64,000 nucleotides of DNA from Streptomyces sp. NBC_00576 (GCF_036345175.1 NZ_CP107780.1:8866001-8930000), one strand, 5' to 3'; counted from the first letter of the stretch, positions 15,646 through 23,853 are shown. Translations and numbers: made by a program. Notes: generated by a model from the sequence alone, not told the origin.

Positions 15646-18039
15646 ATGTGTGAGACAAGTTGGCAATCTCCAGGTCACCGATGCGGTATGGGACATTCCA
15701 TTTTTGAACCTACAATCCGGGCCAAGGGCATCCGGGTCGCGGCCCGCGGTTCGGGCGCCGGCTCGCTGGTCTGCCACGCGCTGGACATCGCCACCGCCAA
15801 CCCGCTCGACCACCGTCTTCTGTTCGAACGCTTCCTCAGCGTGCGCCGGGCCTCGCTGCCCGACATCGACATCGACGTGGAATCCGCCCGACGGCTGGAG
15901 TGCTACGACACGATCTTCGAACGGTTCGGCAAGGAACGGGTGGCGGTCACCGCGATGCCCGAGACCTACCGTGCCCGCCGGGCACTGCGGGACACCGGCC
16001 TCGCCCTCGGTATCGCCCCGGCGGACGTCGACAGGATCGCCAAGAGCTTCCCGCACCTGCGCGCATCCGACATCACCGGCGCCCTCGCCGAACTGCCCGA
16101 GCTGCGGCAGCTGGCCGCAGAGGCCGACCGGTACGGACCGTTGTGGGAGCTGGCGGAAGGCCTCGACTCGCTGGTCCACGGCATGGCCATGCACCCCTGC
16201 GGAGTGGTCATCAGTGACGCCACCCTCCTGGACCGACTGCCGGTGCAGCCCACGCCACAGGGCGACTACCCCATGGCGATGGCGGCGAAGGAGGAGATCG
16301 AGGCGCTGGGCAACATCAAACTCGACGTCCTGGGCGTGCGCATGCAGTCCGCGATGGCCCATGCCGTCACCGAGATCGAACGGACCACCGGCAACCACAT
16401 CGACCTCGACGACCCGAAGCAGGTGCCGCTGGATGACGTCTTCGCCTTCAAGCTCATCCAGGAGAGCCAGACCCTGGGCCTGTTCCAGCTCGAATCACCG
16501 GGCCAGCAGGACCTCCTCTCCCGGCTGCAGCCCCGCGACCCGCAGGACGTCATCGCCGACATCAGCCTCTTCCGTCCCGGCCCGGTCGCCGGGGGCATGC
16601 CCGAGCGGTACATCGCCGCCCGGCACGGCGGTACACCGTCGTACGCCCACCCGGACCTGGAACCGGTGCTCGCCGACACCTACGGCGTGACCATCTGGCA
16701 CGAGCAGATCATCCAGACGCTGCATGTGATGACCGGCTGCGACCTGGCCCTCGCGGAGATCGCCCGGCGGGCGCTCGGTGACAAGGACCGGCTGCCCGCG
16801 ATCAGGGACTGGTTCCATGGCCTGGCACGCGCGCGTGGCTACAGCGCGGCCGTCCGGGACGAGGTCTGGCAGACCGTCGAGGCCTTCGGCGCGTACGGCT
16901 TCTGCCGCGCCCACGCGGTCGCCTTCGCCGTACCGGCCCTGCAGAGTGCCTGGCTCAAGGCCCACTATCCGGCGTACCTGCTGGCCGGCCTGCTCGAACA
17001 CGATCCCGGGATGTGGCCCAAGCGCGTCCTGGTCTCCGACGCCCGGCGGCGCGGCGTGCCGATCCTGCCCGTCGACATCAACCACTCCCGGGTGAGGCAC
17101 ACCGTGGAGAAGGCAGACGGAGATCAGTGGGGTGTGCGACTCGCCCTCTCCGCCGTGCGCGGCATCAGTACGGAGGAATGCGCCCGGATCGAGGAGGGTC
17201 AGCCGTACGGATCGCTGTCGGACTTCTGGCAGCGGGGCCACCCCAGCAGACCGACCGCCGAACGCCTCGCCGAGATCGGCGCCCTGAACTCCCTCCACGA
17301 CGGTCGCCTCACGCGCCGCGACCTGCTGCTGCAGATCGCCGAGTTGCACCGGCAGTCCCGCAACCGGACCGCGGGTTCGGGCCAACTGCCCATCGACACA
17401 GGTGCTGTTGGAGGAGTGGAGCCGAGCGGACTGCCGGAGATGACCGGACGCGAAGCCCTCAGCGCCGAGCTGAACACCCTCGGCATCGACGTCTCCAGGC
17501 ACCTCATGGAGCACCACCACCGCCTCCTGCGCGAGATCGGCGCGACCGACGCCGCCCACCTGGCCGGACTACGGGCGGGGCAGCAGGTGTTGGTCGCCGG
17601 CGTACGGGCCTCCACCCAGACCCCGCCGATCGCCAGCGGCAAGCGGGTCATCTTCGTGACGCTGGAGGACGGCTCCGGTCTGGTCGACCTGGCCTTCTTC
17701 GAGGACTCGCATCCGGCGTGCGCGTACACCGTCTTCCACAGCGGCCTGCTCCTTGTCCGCGGCACGGTCCAGGTGCGCGGCACCCGTCGTACCGTCGTCG
17801 GCTCCATGGCCTGGGACCTGGACGAGATCGCCGCCGCCCGCCGCGACAACGGCCCCGAGTCCGCCCTCGCCCTCCTCGGCGAGAGCCGCCCGCACCCGAC
17901 CCCCGCCCAGCCGCAGCGCACCCTGGCCAACGGCACGACAGGGGCCAGGCTGCACCCGTACGCCGACCTTCAGCCCGCCGGTACCCGCTCGGCGGACCTG
18001 AAGAAGTTCGGTCACACCAGCGCGGGTTCTGCAGGCTGA
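15646..18039 (+). pseudogene. dnaE2: DNA polymerase III alpha subunit, DnaE2 type, missing its N-terminal PHP domain
   Basis: About 797 residues are open; homology begins near 15718 at IRAKGIRVAARGSGAGSL. Normal DnaE2 proteins are close to 1,100-1,200 residues, so roughly 390 N-terminal residues (the PHP domain and start of the palm) are gone. What remains is otherwise intact: palm aspartates in LPDIDIDVESARR and GNIKLDVLGVR, fingers (GLFQLESPGQQDLL, FRPGPVAGGMPERYI, AFGAYGFCRAHAVAFA), the helix-hairpin-helix region and a C-terminal OB fold (ILPVDINHS, QVLVAGVRASTQTPP). Candidate starts at 15646 and 15688 lack good binding sites. In the mutagenic repair cassette DnaE2 works with ImuB; an ImuB-like gene follows at 18381. 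It may still be expressed, but I treat it as 5'-truncated. Confidence 0.8.
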
Positions 18040-18090
18040 TATGTCTCTCACGAGACACTGAAGAGCCGCCGAAGGGCCCCCGGTTCCGGC

Positions 18091-18256
18091 CTACGACCGG
18101 CGGTCGGTGTCGCCGTCGGGGGCGGCGTGGGCCAGGCCCGTCCGGTAGGCGATGACGACGAGTTGCGCCCGGTCACGGGCCTCCAGCTTCGTCATGGCGC
18201 GCTGCACATGGGCGCGGACGGTGAAGGGGCTGAGGAACATCCGCTCGGCGTGTTCG
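18091..18256 (-). pseudogene. C-terminal HTH fragment of a LuxR/NarL-type response regulator
   Basis: The minus strand encodes EHAERMFLSPFTVRAHVQRA and MTKLEARDRAQLVVIAYRTG with a stop at 18091. This is the second half of a LuxR-type helix-turn-helix (LSPxTVRxHVxRAMxKLxARDRAQLVVxAYxxGL) with its natural C-terminus. The receiver domain and first HTH helix are missing; homology stops at the AT-rich sequence around 18256. It separates the DnaE2 and ImuB-like genes, which would usually be adjacent. Confidence 0.7.
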
Positions 18257-18268
18257 AATTAAGTTCGA
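18254..18268. promoter_or_regulatory. SOS-box-like sequence upstream of the ImuB-like gene
   Basis: TCGAATTAAGTTCGA resembles the Gram-positive LexA site CGAAC-N4-GTTCG but is one base shorter in the spacer and carries T in place of C in the left arm. It lies 113-127 nt before the ImuB-like start, within a short AT-rich segment. ImuB/DnaE2 cassettes are normally damage-inducible, which makes the likeness noteworthy, but the match is imperfect. Confidence 0.3.
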
Positions 18269-18380
18269 TATATTGGTTGCAGGGCGGGTGGACCGCCCCG
18301 GCGGATGGAGGCGGGTGGCGCGCCACGAGGCGCCCGCGTGCGATCCCCCCGTATCGGCTGGTGAACTCCGGGGGTGAGGG

Positions 18381-19361
18381 ATGGTCACACGTCAGCGGCA
18401 CATCGCCCACCTTCACCTGCACGCCGCACCGACCGAGCCTCGGTACGACGACGTAATCGAACTGATGTCCGGTGTCACTCCTCATGTCCAGGCCGTCCCG
18501 CCCGACGCGGTCCAGCTCGACCTGACTTCGGCGCTCCGCTACTTCGACCTGTCTCCCTATGACGTCGTTCAGCTGGCGAAGATGAGGCTGAAGGGGCTCT
18601 ACGGCATCGACAGCAGCGCCGGGCTCGCGGGCAACCGCATGCTCGCGGCGATGGCGGCCGACGCGTCCGCGCCGGGAGACACCACCTGGGTCCCCGCCGG
18701 GGAGGCCGCCGACTGGCTGGGTCCGCGGCCGGTCACCGCGCTGCCCGGGATCGGCCGCACCACGGCGGAGATGCTCCGCAGGTACGGCCTGCACACCATC
18801 GGGCAGGTCGTCGACCTGCCGGCGGGGACTCTGCAGCGGCTTCTCGGCGCAGGCCCCGCCCGGCTGCTGGCCGAGCGTGCGCGTGGCCACGATCCCCGGC
18901 CTGTCACCCCTTCGGAACCGGCGGCGCAACTGGTCGCCGATCAGGTGCTGCCACAGGACTGCCTGGACCCGGCGCAGCATCACCGGGCGGTTCTGGGGCT
19001 TGCCGACCGGATCGGCGGGCGCCTGCGCGGCGAACGGCAGACCGCCGGCCGGCTCACCCTCACGGTGCGATACGCCGACCGCAGCTCCACCACCCGTACC
19101 CGCGCGCTGCCGGAACCCACCAACCACTCACCCGCCCTCGCCTCGGCTGCCCTGGGTCTGCTGGACGCCCTCGGGTTGCAGCGAGCACGGGTCCGCGCCT
19201 TTGTGATCCGCGCCGACGCCCTGCTGCCGGCCGACAGTTCCTACCGTCAGCTCTCCCTTGACTCCGGCGACGCCCGTGCCCGCGCCGCCGAAGCCGCCGC
19301 GGACCGTGCGCGACGGCGCTTCGGGCCGGAGGCCGTACGACCGGCGGCTCTGGCCGACTGA
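18381..19361 (+). CDS. Y-family DNA polymerase-like protein (ImuB-like, non-catalytic)
   Basis: A 326-residue protein with Y-family architecture: reduced palm/fingers (YDDVIELMSGVTPHVQAVPP, LYGIDSSAGLAGNRMLAAMA), helix-hairpin-helix (VTALPGIGRTTAEMLRRYGL, TIGQVVDLPAGTLQRLLG), a little-finger domain (LTVRYADRSSTTRTRALP) and a basic C-terminal tail. The first catalytic aspartate region reads HLHLHA, and the SxDE pair is QLDLTS, so the carboxylates needed for synthesis are largely lost. Loss of these residues is characteristic of ImuB, which acts as an adaptor between the beta clamp and DnaE2 in mutagenic translesion repair. GGTGAGGG lies before the ATG. The partner polymerase upstream is truncated. 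Confidence 0.8.
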   Translation: MVTRQRHIAHLHLHAAPTEPRYDDVIELMSGVTPHVQAVPPDAVQLDLTSALRYFDLSPYDVVQLAKMRLKGLYGIDSSAGLAGNRMLAAMAADASAPGDTTWVPAGEAADWLGPRPVTALPGIGRTTAEMLRRYGLHTIGQVVDLPAGTLQRLLGAGPARLLAERARGHDPRPVTPSEPAAQLVADQVLPQDCLDPAQHHRAVLGLADRIGGRLRGERQTAGRLTLTVRYADRSSTTRTRALPEPTNHSPALASAALGLLDALGLQRARVRAFVIRADALLPADSSYRQLSLDSGDARARAAEAAADRARRRFGPEAVRPAALAD

Positions 19362-19589
19362 CTGCACCGGGGTACTGACGGGGGTACTGACGCGGCTCAT
19401 CCTCAGGGGAGAGGGTTTCCGCGTCGGGGGGCGACGGGCCACGGCCACGGCCTCGATGCCCTCGGCGGGTCGCCGCGGCACCGCCCTTCGTCCTGTGTCG
19501 CCTCGTCGGTACGGAGGTCGGTCGCGACCTGCACGAGAAGGCGTCCGGCATCGACCGGGGGCGGATGGCGCCGAACACTCGTGCCGCCC

Positions 19590-19770
19590 ACTTACCATCG
19601 CCGTGCGCTACGCCGACCACCCCGCGGAGACCCGCAGTCGCACGCTCAGGGAGCCGACCGCGGACTCCCCGGCGCTCACCCGTGCCGCCCGTGCCATGCG
19701 CGAGACGCTCACCTCGCGGCTCGCCCGAGTGAGCGGACTCGCCCTGCACGCAAAGGGGTTGACGTCGACC
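19590..19770 (+). pseudogene. Second copy of a Y-family little-finger segment
   Basis: The frame gives LTIAVRYADHPAETRSRTLR, EPTADSPALTRAARAM and LTSRLARVSGLALHAKGLT. The intact gene just upstream has LTVRYADRSSTTRTRALPEP, TNHSPALASAALGLLD and LQRARVRAFVIRADALL in the same order. This is the little-finger part of a second Y-family gene whose remainder is missing. Bases 19362-19589 before it contain no recognisable domain. Confidence 0.65.
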
Positions 19771-19808
19771 GAGCCCGGGTCCCAGCGTGTCGGCCCACTA
19801 TCACAGTC

Positions 19809-19830
19809 TCCGGCTGCGCCGGAAGTTTTT
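19809..19830 (+). terminator. Intrinsic terminator
   Basis: TCCGGC-TGC-GCCGGA forms a 6-bp stem and is followed by AGTTTTT, an unusual U-tract for this genome. It closes the Y-family region before the lipase gene. Confidence 0.6.
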
Positions 19831-19861
19831 ACTGACGCGTAACTTCCCACATCGCGCTACT

Positions 19862-19881
19862 CACTCGTAACTTGACGAGTG
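19862..19881. promoter_or_regulatory. Inverted repeat in the lipase promoter region
   Basis: CACTCGT-AACTTG-ACGAGTG is a perfect 7-bp inverted repeat about 75-95 nt before the lipase ATG. A TTGACG hexamer (19872-19877) overlaps its centre and could be a -35 element, so the repeat is a plausible operator. Confidence 0.45.
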
Positions 19882-19955
19882 AACAGCATCCTCGTGATCC
19901 GGATCACAGGGCGTAGAGCCGTCGTAACTCCCTTGAGCCGCAAGGAGATCACTCG

Positions 19956-20843
19956 ATGCTGCCCTGGAAACGCGCACTCAGACCTCTCGCCGCACTGCTG
20001 CTGGCCGCCGCGGCCACCGTCGTGCCCGTCGCCACCAGCGCGCAGGCCGCGACACAGACCGACACGCAGGCCGAATCCGCCTCCAGCAGCGGCTGGAACG
20101 ACTACTCCTGCAAGCCGTCCGCCGCCCACCCACGCCCCGTCGTCCTCGTCCACGGCACCTTCGCCAACGGTGTCGACAACTGGCTCACCCTCGCGCCGTA
20201 TCTGAAGAATCGCGGCTACTGCGTCTTCTCGCTCGACTACGGCCAACTGCCCGGCGTACCCCTCTTCTACGGCCTCGGGCCGATCGCCAAGTCGGCCGAG
20301 CAGCTCGCCACCTTCGTCGACAAGGTGCTCGCCGCGACCGGCGCCGCCGAGACCGACCTCGTCGGCCACTCGCAGGGCGGCATGATGTCCCGCTACTACC
20401 TCAAGTTCCTCGGCGGCGGCGCCGAGGTGCACACTTTGGTCGGTGTAGCGCCCAGCAACCACGGCACCACCCTGAACGGCCTCACCAATCTGCTGAAGTA
20501 CTTCCCCGGGGCCGAGGACCTGCTCTCCACGGCCACCCCCGCCCTCGCCGACCAGGTGGCCGGGTCCGCCTTCCTCACCAAGCTCAACGCGGGCGGTGAC
20601 ACAGTCCCGGGCGTCCGCTACACGGTCCTCGCGACCCAGTACGACGAGGTGGTCACGCCGTACCGCAGCCAGTTCCTGAGCGGATCCAACGTGCACAACG
20701 TCCTGATCCAGGACCTCTGCCCGCTGGACCTCTCGGAGCACGCCGCCCTCGGGCTGCTCGACCGGATCGCGTTCCACGAGGTGACGAACGCCCTCGACCC
20801 GGCGCACGCCACCGCCACCACCTGTCTGTCGGCGATCGGCTGA
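19956..20843 (+). CDS. Secreted alpha/beta-hydrolase lipase
   Basis: A 295-residue exported lipase. The signal peptide has a basic start (WKRALRP), a long Ala/Leu core and a cleavage site near SAQAA. The mature part has the oxyanion/HG region VVLVHGTFANGVDNW, the nucleophile elbow DLVGHSQGGMMSRYYL and a likely catalytic aspartate in TQYDEVVTPY; a histidine in LSEHAALGLLDRIAFHEV probably completes the triad. GCAAGGAG precedes the ATG. The family hydrolyses triacylglycerols and related esters outside the cell. It is monocistronic, with an operator-like repeat upstream and paired hairpins downstream. Confidence 0.9.
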   Translation: MLPWKRALRPLAALLLAAAATVVPVATSAQAATQTDTQAESASSSGWNDYSCKPSAAHPRPVVLVHGTFANGVDNWLTLAPYLKNRGYCVFSLDYGQLPGVPLFYGLGPIAKSAEQLATFVDKVLAATGAAETDLVGHSQGGMMSRYYLKFLGGGAEVHTLVGVAPSNHGTTLNGLTNLLKYFPGAEDLLSTATPALADQVAGSAFLTKLNAGGDTVPGVRYTVLATQYDEVVTPYRSQFLSGSNVHNVLIQDLCPLDLSEHAALGLLDRIAFHEVTNALDPAHATATTCLSAIG

Positions 20844-20946
20844 CCCCGGTCAACGAACTCCGCCGGGGCCTGGCACGGCCTGAGCCGCCAGTCAGGCCTC
20901 GGAGGCGCTGTTCGTTCCACGGGCACGCGCGTGCGTGCGTCCACTA

Positions 20947-20997
20947 CCGCCGGACGCCTGTCCGGCGGGCCTCGACGGCTGACGCACTTCAGCCGTC
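20947..20997. terminator. Two adjacent hairpins, bidirectional terminator
   Basis: CCGCCGGAC-GCCT-GTCCGGCGG (20947-20968) and GACGGCTGA-CGCACT-TCAGCCGTC (20974-20997) are perfect 9-bp stems lying between the convergent lipase and small ORF. The second overlaps the small ORF's last codons. Confidence 0.65.
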
Positions 20998-21123
20998 GGG
21001 CCACCACGTGCGTGCGATGTCCTTGCGGACCTCCGGACGCTCGGTGATGCGTTCGTCGGCCTCGTCCCGCACGCGGCGGGCGTCCGACTTCTTCAGGGGC
21101 TTCTGCACGGTTACGCGGCGCAT
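20989..21123 (-). CDS. Small basic protein, 44 residues, function unknown
   Basis: The ORF encodes a short Lys/Arg/Asp/Glu-rich protein beginning MRRVTVQKPLKKSDARRVRD and ending ARTWWPDG. A strong AAGGAGG lies 5-11 nt before the ATG, which is the main reason to accept it. No domain, signal peptide or membrane segment is visible; it looks like an amphipathic helical peptide. It stands alone between a lipase and a methyltransferase gene. Confidence 0.6.
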   Translation of the reverse strand: MRRVTVQKPLKKSDARRVRDEADERITERPEVRKDIARTWWPDG

Positions 21124-21204
21124 GGCTGCCTCCTTCGGTCCACCGGGTTCCGCGTTTTCACGGAGATAGACCATTTCCGGGAGGGTGACTCATCGGCGCC
21201 GGTC

Positions 21205-21250
21205 TGTCAGTGGCGGCCGTCACGATTCGATTGTCAGTGGTGGGTGTCAC
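21205..21250. repeat. Pair of 19-nt near-identical direct repeats before the methyltransferase
   Basis: TGTCAGTGGCGGCCGTCAC (21205-21223) and TGTCAGTGGTGGGTGTCAC (21232-21250) differ at three positions and have a 27-nt period. The second ends 10 nt before the methyltransferase ATG. Each copy also has partial internal symmetry (GTCA ... GTCAC is not palindromic overall). They may be regulator half-sites. Confidence 0.5.
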
Positions 21251-21260
21251 TCTTGCCCGT

Positions 21261-21848
21261 ATGACGAACACCGACTGGGACGCGGAAGCGGCCACCTTCG
21301 ACACCGAGCCCGACCATGGCCTGCGCGATCCGGTCGTGCGCGAGGCCTGGGCGGCGCGGCTGCGGTCCTGGCTGCCCGACCGCCCGGCCGACGTCCTCGA
21401 CCTGGGCTGCGGCACCGGCAGCCTGTCGCTCCTCGCGTCCGAGCAGGGGCACCGTGTCACCGGCGTGGACCTGTCCCGGGCCATGGTCGAGCAGGCCAGG
21501 GGCAAGCTGGCCGGCCGTGACGCGGTGTTCCTCGTCGGCGACGCGGCGGCGCCGCCGGTGGGGGAGGAGCGCTTCGACGTCGTGCTCGTACGGCACGTTC
21601 TGTGGACGCTGCCCGATCCCGCGCGCGTACTGCGCCACTGGCAGGGGCTGCTCAGGGCCGGCGGGCGGCTGGTGCTGGTCGAGGGAGTGTGGGGGACGGT
21701 CAGCCCGGTCGGCATACCCGCCGACACCCTCGCCGCCCTGCTCGCGGCCCTGGCCGCCGACGTACGCGTGGAGCGGCTGTCCGGCGACGCACGGCTGTGG
21801 GGGCGCGAGGTCGAGGACGAGCGGTACGCGGTACTGGCCCGCCTGTAG
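21261..21848 (+). CDS. Class I SAM-dependent methyltransferase
   Basis: A 195-residue methyltransferase. Motif I is VLDLGCGTGSLSLLASEQGH, the acidic motif II is VTGVDLSRAMVEQAR, then FLVGDAAAPPV and FDVVLVRHVLWTLPDPARVL. These give a complete Methyltransf_11/25-type SAM-binding domain with no obvious substrate domain. The ATG at 21261 gives the usual short N-terminus (TDWDAEAATFD); an ATG at 21210 would place the direct repeats inside the gene. Small-molecule acceptor unknown. Confidence 0.85.
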   Translation: MTNTDWDAEAATFDTEPDHGLRDPVVREAWAARLRSWLPDRPADVLDLGCGTGSLSLLASEQGHRVTGVDLSRAMVEQARGKLAGRDAVFLVGDAAAPPVGEERFDVVLVRHVLWTLPDPARVLRHWQGLLRAGGRLVLVEGVWGTVSPVGIPADTLAALLAALAADVRVERLSGDARLWGREVEDERYAVLARL

Positions 21849-21877
21849 GCACGCCGTCCGTAGGCGCGTCCGCCCGT

Positions 21878-22408
21878 TCAGGCGAGCAGCTTCTCGAAGC
21901 CGTCCTCGCGCGCCAGCGACTCCAGCTCGTCGAGGGCCGCCACGGCGGCGGACGCGGCCTGCGGGTCCGACTCCGCCAGGCCGCTCTCCTCGAACTCGTC
22001 CTCGTCCAGCCGCCGTACGTCCGTACCGTCGGCGGAGCGCCACAGGTCCAGGTCGAGATCCTCGACGACCAGCTCGGTGCCGGCGAGTGTGGCCGGGCGG
22101 GCAATGTCGCAGTACCAGCCCTTCAGCGTGCCCGTCGCGGCGCGGACCTCCTTCACCGAGTACCAGCGGTCCCGCCAGTAGTACTCCGTGAACACGTCAC
22201 CGGGCTCGAAGCGGACGAAGCCGAAGTCGCGGACTCCGTCGCCTGCCCAGGCGGCGCGTACGGCGAGGCGCGTGCCGTCGTCGTGGAGCAGCTCGGCGGG
22301 GTAACTGATCTTCGTGCGGCCGCCCTTGACCAGGACGACGTTCACCGTGGATGTGGATGTGGATGTGGATGTGGATGGGGCTGTGGCCTCAGGTGAGTTC
22401 GCGGACAT
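21878..22408 (-). CDS. DUF402-domain protein
   Basis: A 176-residue protein with a DUF402 fold, seen in GDVFTEYYWRDRWYSVKEVR, GTLKGWYCDIARPA and VVEDLDLDLWRSADG. DUF402 proteins are related to nucleoside di/triphosphate hydrolases and the FomD phosphatase. The N-terminus begins with a Thr/Ser run (APSTSTSTSTST) encoded by a GTGGAT/ATCCAC hexanucleotide repeat. The start overlaps the 3' end of the upstream acetyltransferase gene by 20 nt, so the two are probably translated together. The acidic C-terminus is typical of the family. Confidence 0.8.
   Translation of the reverse strand: MSANSPEATAPSTSTSTSTSTVNVVLVKGGRTKISYPAELLHDDGTRLAVRAAWAGDGVRDFGFVRFEPGDVFTEYYWRDRWYSVKEVRAATGTLKGWYCDIARPATLAGTELVVEDLDLDLWRSADGTDVRRLDEDEFEESGLAESDPQAASAAVAALDELESLAREDGFEKLLA
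22347..22376. repeat. Five tandem GTGGAT hexamers
   Basis: The repeat lies inside the DUF402 gene and encodes its Ser-Thr run. Changes in copy number would keep the reading frame. Confidence 0.8.
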
Positions 22409-23318
22409 ACCGCACCTCCGTTGCGCAGTTCTCGTAGCCGAACCAGTTGTTGATCGCGAGCATCGGGCCGTTCCCGGCGTCGTTGCCCGTCAGGGCCTCC
22501 GTGTACCCGGCGGCGCGGGCTCGGTGCAGGGAGTCGTTCTTGGCGAGCTTCGCGAGGCCACGGCCACGGAAGTCGCGGGCGGTGCCGGTCATCATGGTGC
22601 CGTAGCGGGTGCCACCGTCGGTGCGGGCCAGACTGAAGGCGGCGGGGCGGCCGTCGAGGACCGCGACCGAGGTCAGCTCGGGGCTGGTCAGGGGGTGCTG
22701 CCAGGTTTCGCGGAGCCAGGCCTCATAGTCCGTGAACTCGTAGGAGACATCGCTCGGTTCGTCCGACATCGTCTCCGAGTCCAGGGCGAACAGGGGGCGC
22801 GGGTCGGCGGAGAAGTCGGAACCCTTGCGGAGTTCGACGCCGGGCGGGGGATCCTGGAGCGGGGGCAGCTTGCCGTTCGCCAGGTCCAGGCGGAGGAAGT
22901 GCGCGTTGCGGCTGGAACGGTAGCCGTGGCGTTCGGCGAAGGCACGGTTCTCGGGGGCGTCCAACACCCAGGCGAAGGATCTCGTCGCCCCTGCGGCGGT
23001 GAGGTGCCGCTCGGCGGTGCGGACGAGGAGCGTGCCGGCGCCGCGCCGCATGTGCTCCGGGTGCACATACACGTTGACGTATCCCTGGCCCGGCTCCTGG
23101 CTGTCGTGGACGACTCCGGTCTGGGCGGTGCCGAGGATCTCGCCGTCCTCCTCGGCGACCAGTGCCTGGTAGTGGGCGTCGGGGTGGGCGTGCGCGATGT
23201 CGTACGCGACGCTCTCCGGTGTGAACAGGAGGAAGGGGAGGGCGATACGCCGGACGCGGGCGAAGGCCTCGACGCCGGCCCGGTCTTCGGTGCGGAGGGC
23301 ACGCACGGTCACAGTCAT
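22389..23318 (-). CDS. GNAT-family N-acetyltransferase (two GNAT domains)
   Basis: A 309-residue protein with two GNAT-like halves. The N-terminal half has QEPGQGYVNVYVHPEHMRRG and AGTLLVRTAERHLTAAG, the acetyl-CoA (R/Q-x-x-G-x-G/A-like) loop; the C-terminal half has GTMMTGTARDFRGRGLAKLA with a clear RGRGLA loop, then NDAGNGPMLAINNWFGYE. Tandem GNAT proteins of this type include mycothiol synthase and aminoglycoside acetyltransferases. Substrate unknown. The stop overlaps the DUF402 start by 20 nt. Confidence 0.85.
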   Translation of the reverse strand: MTVTVRALRTEDRAGVEAFARVRRIALPFLLFTPESVAYDIAHAHPDAHYQALVAEEDGEILGTAQTGVVHDSQEPGQGYVNVYVHPEHMRRGAGTLLVRTAERHLTAAGATRSFAWVLDAPENRAFAERHGYRSSRNAHFLRLDLANGKLPPLQDPPPGVELRKGSDFSADPRPLFALDSETMSDEPSDVSYEFTDYEAWLRETWQHPLTSPELTSVAVLDGRPAAFSLARTDGGTRYGTMMTGTARDFRGRGLAKLAKNDSLHRARAAGYTEALTGNDAGNGPMLAINNWFGYENCATEVRYVRELT

Positions 23319-23389
23319 GAACTCGGACGTTACGCGGGGAGATACGGCGGGTGCCTCTCATTTTCCGGCCGGTACGGGACAATCGCAGC

Positions 23390-23758
23390 GTGACTCTGAA
23401 GATCCGCATCGACGACAGCGCGCCGCCCTACGAGCAGGTGCGCGCCCAGATCTCCGAGCAGGCCCGGGCCGGGACGCTGCCGGTGGGGTACCGGCTGCCC
23501 ACCGTGCGGGGCCTTGCCGAGTCACTCGGTCTGGCCGCGAACACCGTCGCGAAGGCGTATCGGGCGCTGGAGTCGGACGGGGTGATCGAGACGCGGGGGC
23601 GTAACGGAACGGTGGTCGCTCCCGCGGGCTCGGCGGCGGAGCGAGGCGCGGCGCTGGCTGCGCAGGAGTACGTGGAGCGGGTTCGGCGGCTCGGGTTGGG
23701 GTCGGATGTGGCGCTGGCCGCGGTGAAGGATGCCCTGCGGGCGGCTTACGAGGGGTGA
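23390..23758 (+). CDS. Short GntR-family regulator (YtrA type)
   Basis: A 122-residue regulator with a winged-helix DNA-binding domain: SAPPYEQVRAQISEQARAGT, YRLPTVRGLAESLGLAANTV and AKAYRALESDGVIETRGRNG. Only a short helical tail follows, as in the YtrA subfamily, which usually regulates ABC transporter genes. The GTG at 23390 is preferred because the fold begins right after it (VTLKIRIDDS). No transporter lies next to it. It is divergent from the GNAT gene. Confidence 0.88.
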   Translation: MTLKIRIDDSAPPYEQVRAQISEQARAGTLPVGYRLPTVRGLAESLGLAANTVAKAYRALESDGVIETRGRNGTVVAPAGSAAERGAALAAQEYVERVRRLGLGSDVALAAVKDALRAAYEG

Positions 23759-23802
23759 GGTGTGAGGGGGTAGTTCTTCGGCTGCGGGGCGGTGGGGCTT
23801 GT

Positions 23803-23853
23803 CGCGCAGTTCCCCGCGCCCCTGTAGGCCCCCGGCGACCACAAGTACAGGGG
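23803..23853. repeat. Streptomyces-type intergenic repeat with hairpin between convergent genes
   Basis: CGCGCAGTTCCCCGCGCCCC (23803-23822) is an intergenic repeat seen widely in Streptomyces; an identical 20-mer occurs at 50746-50765. Directly after, CCCCTGTA and TACAGGGG (23819-23826 / 23846-23853) can pair across 19 nt. The position between the ends of the GntR and AAA genes suits a shared terminator. Confidence 0.65.

Noticed and set aside
18381..19361. Annotating the Y-family gene as an active DNA polymerase IV
   Set aside because: The acidic catalytic positions read HLHLHA and QLDLTS, so adaptor function is more likely than synthesis.
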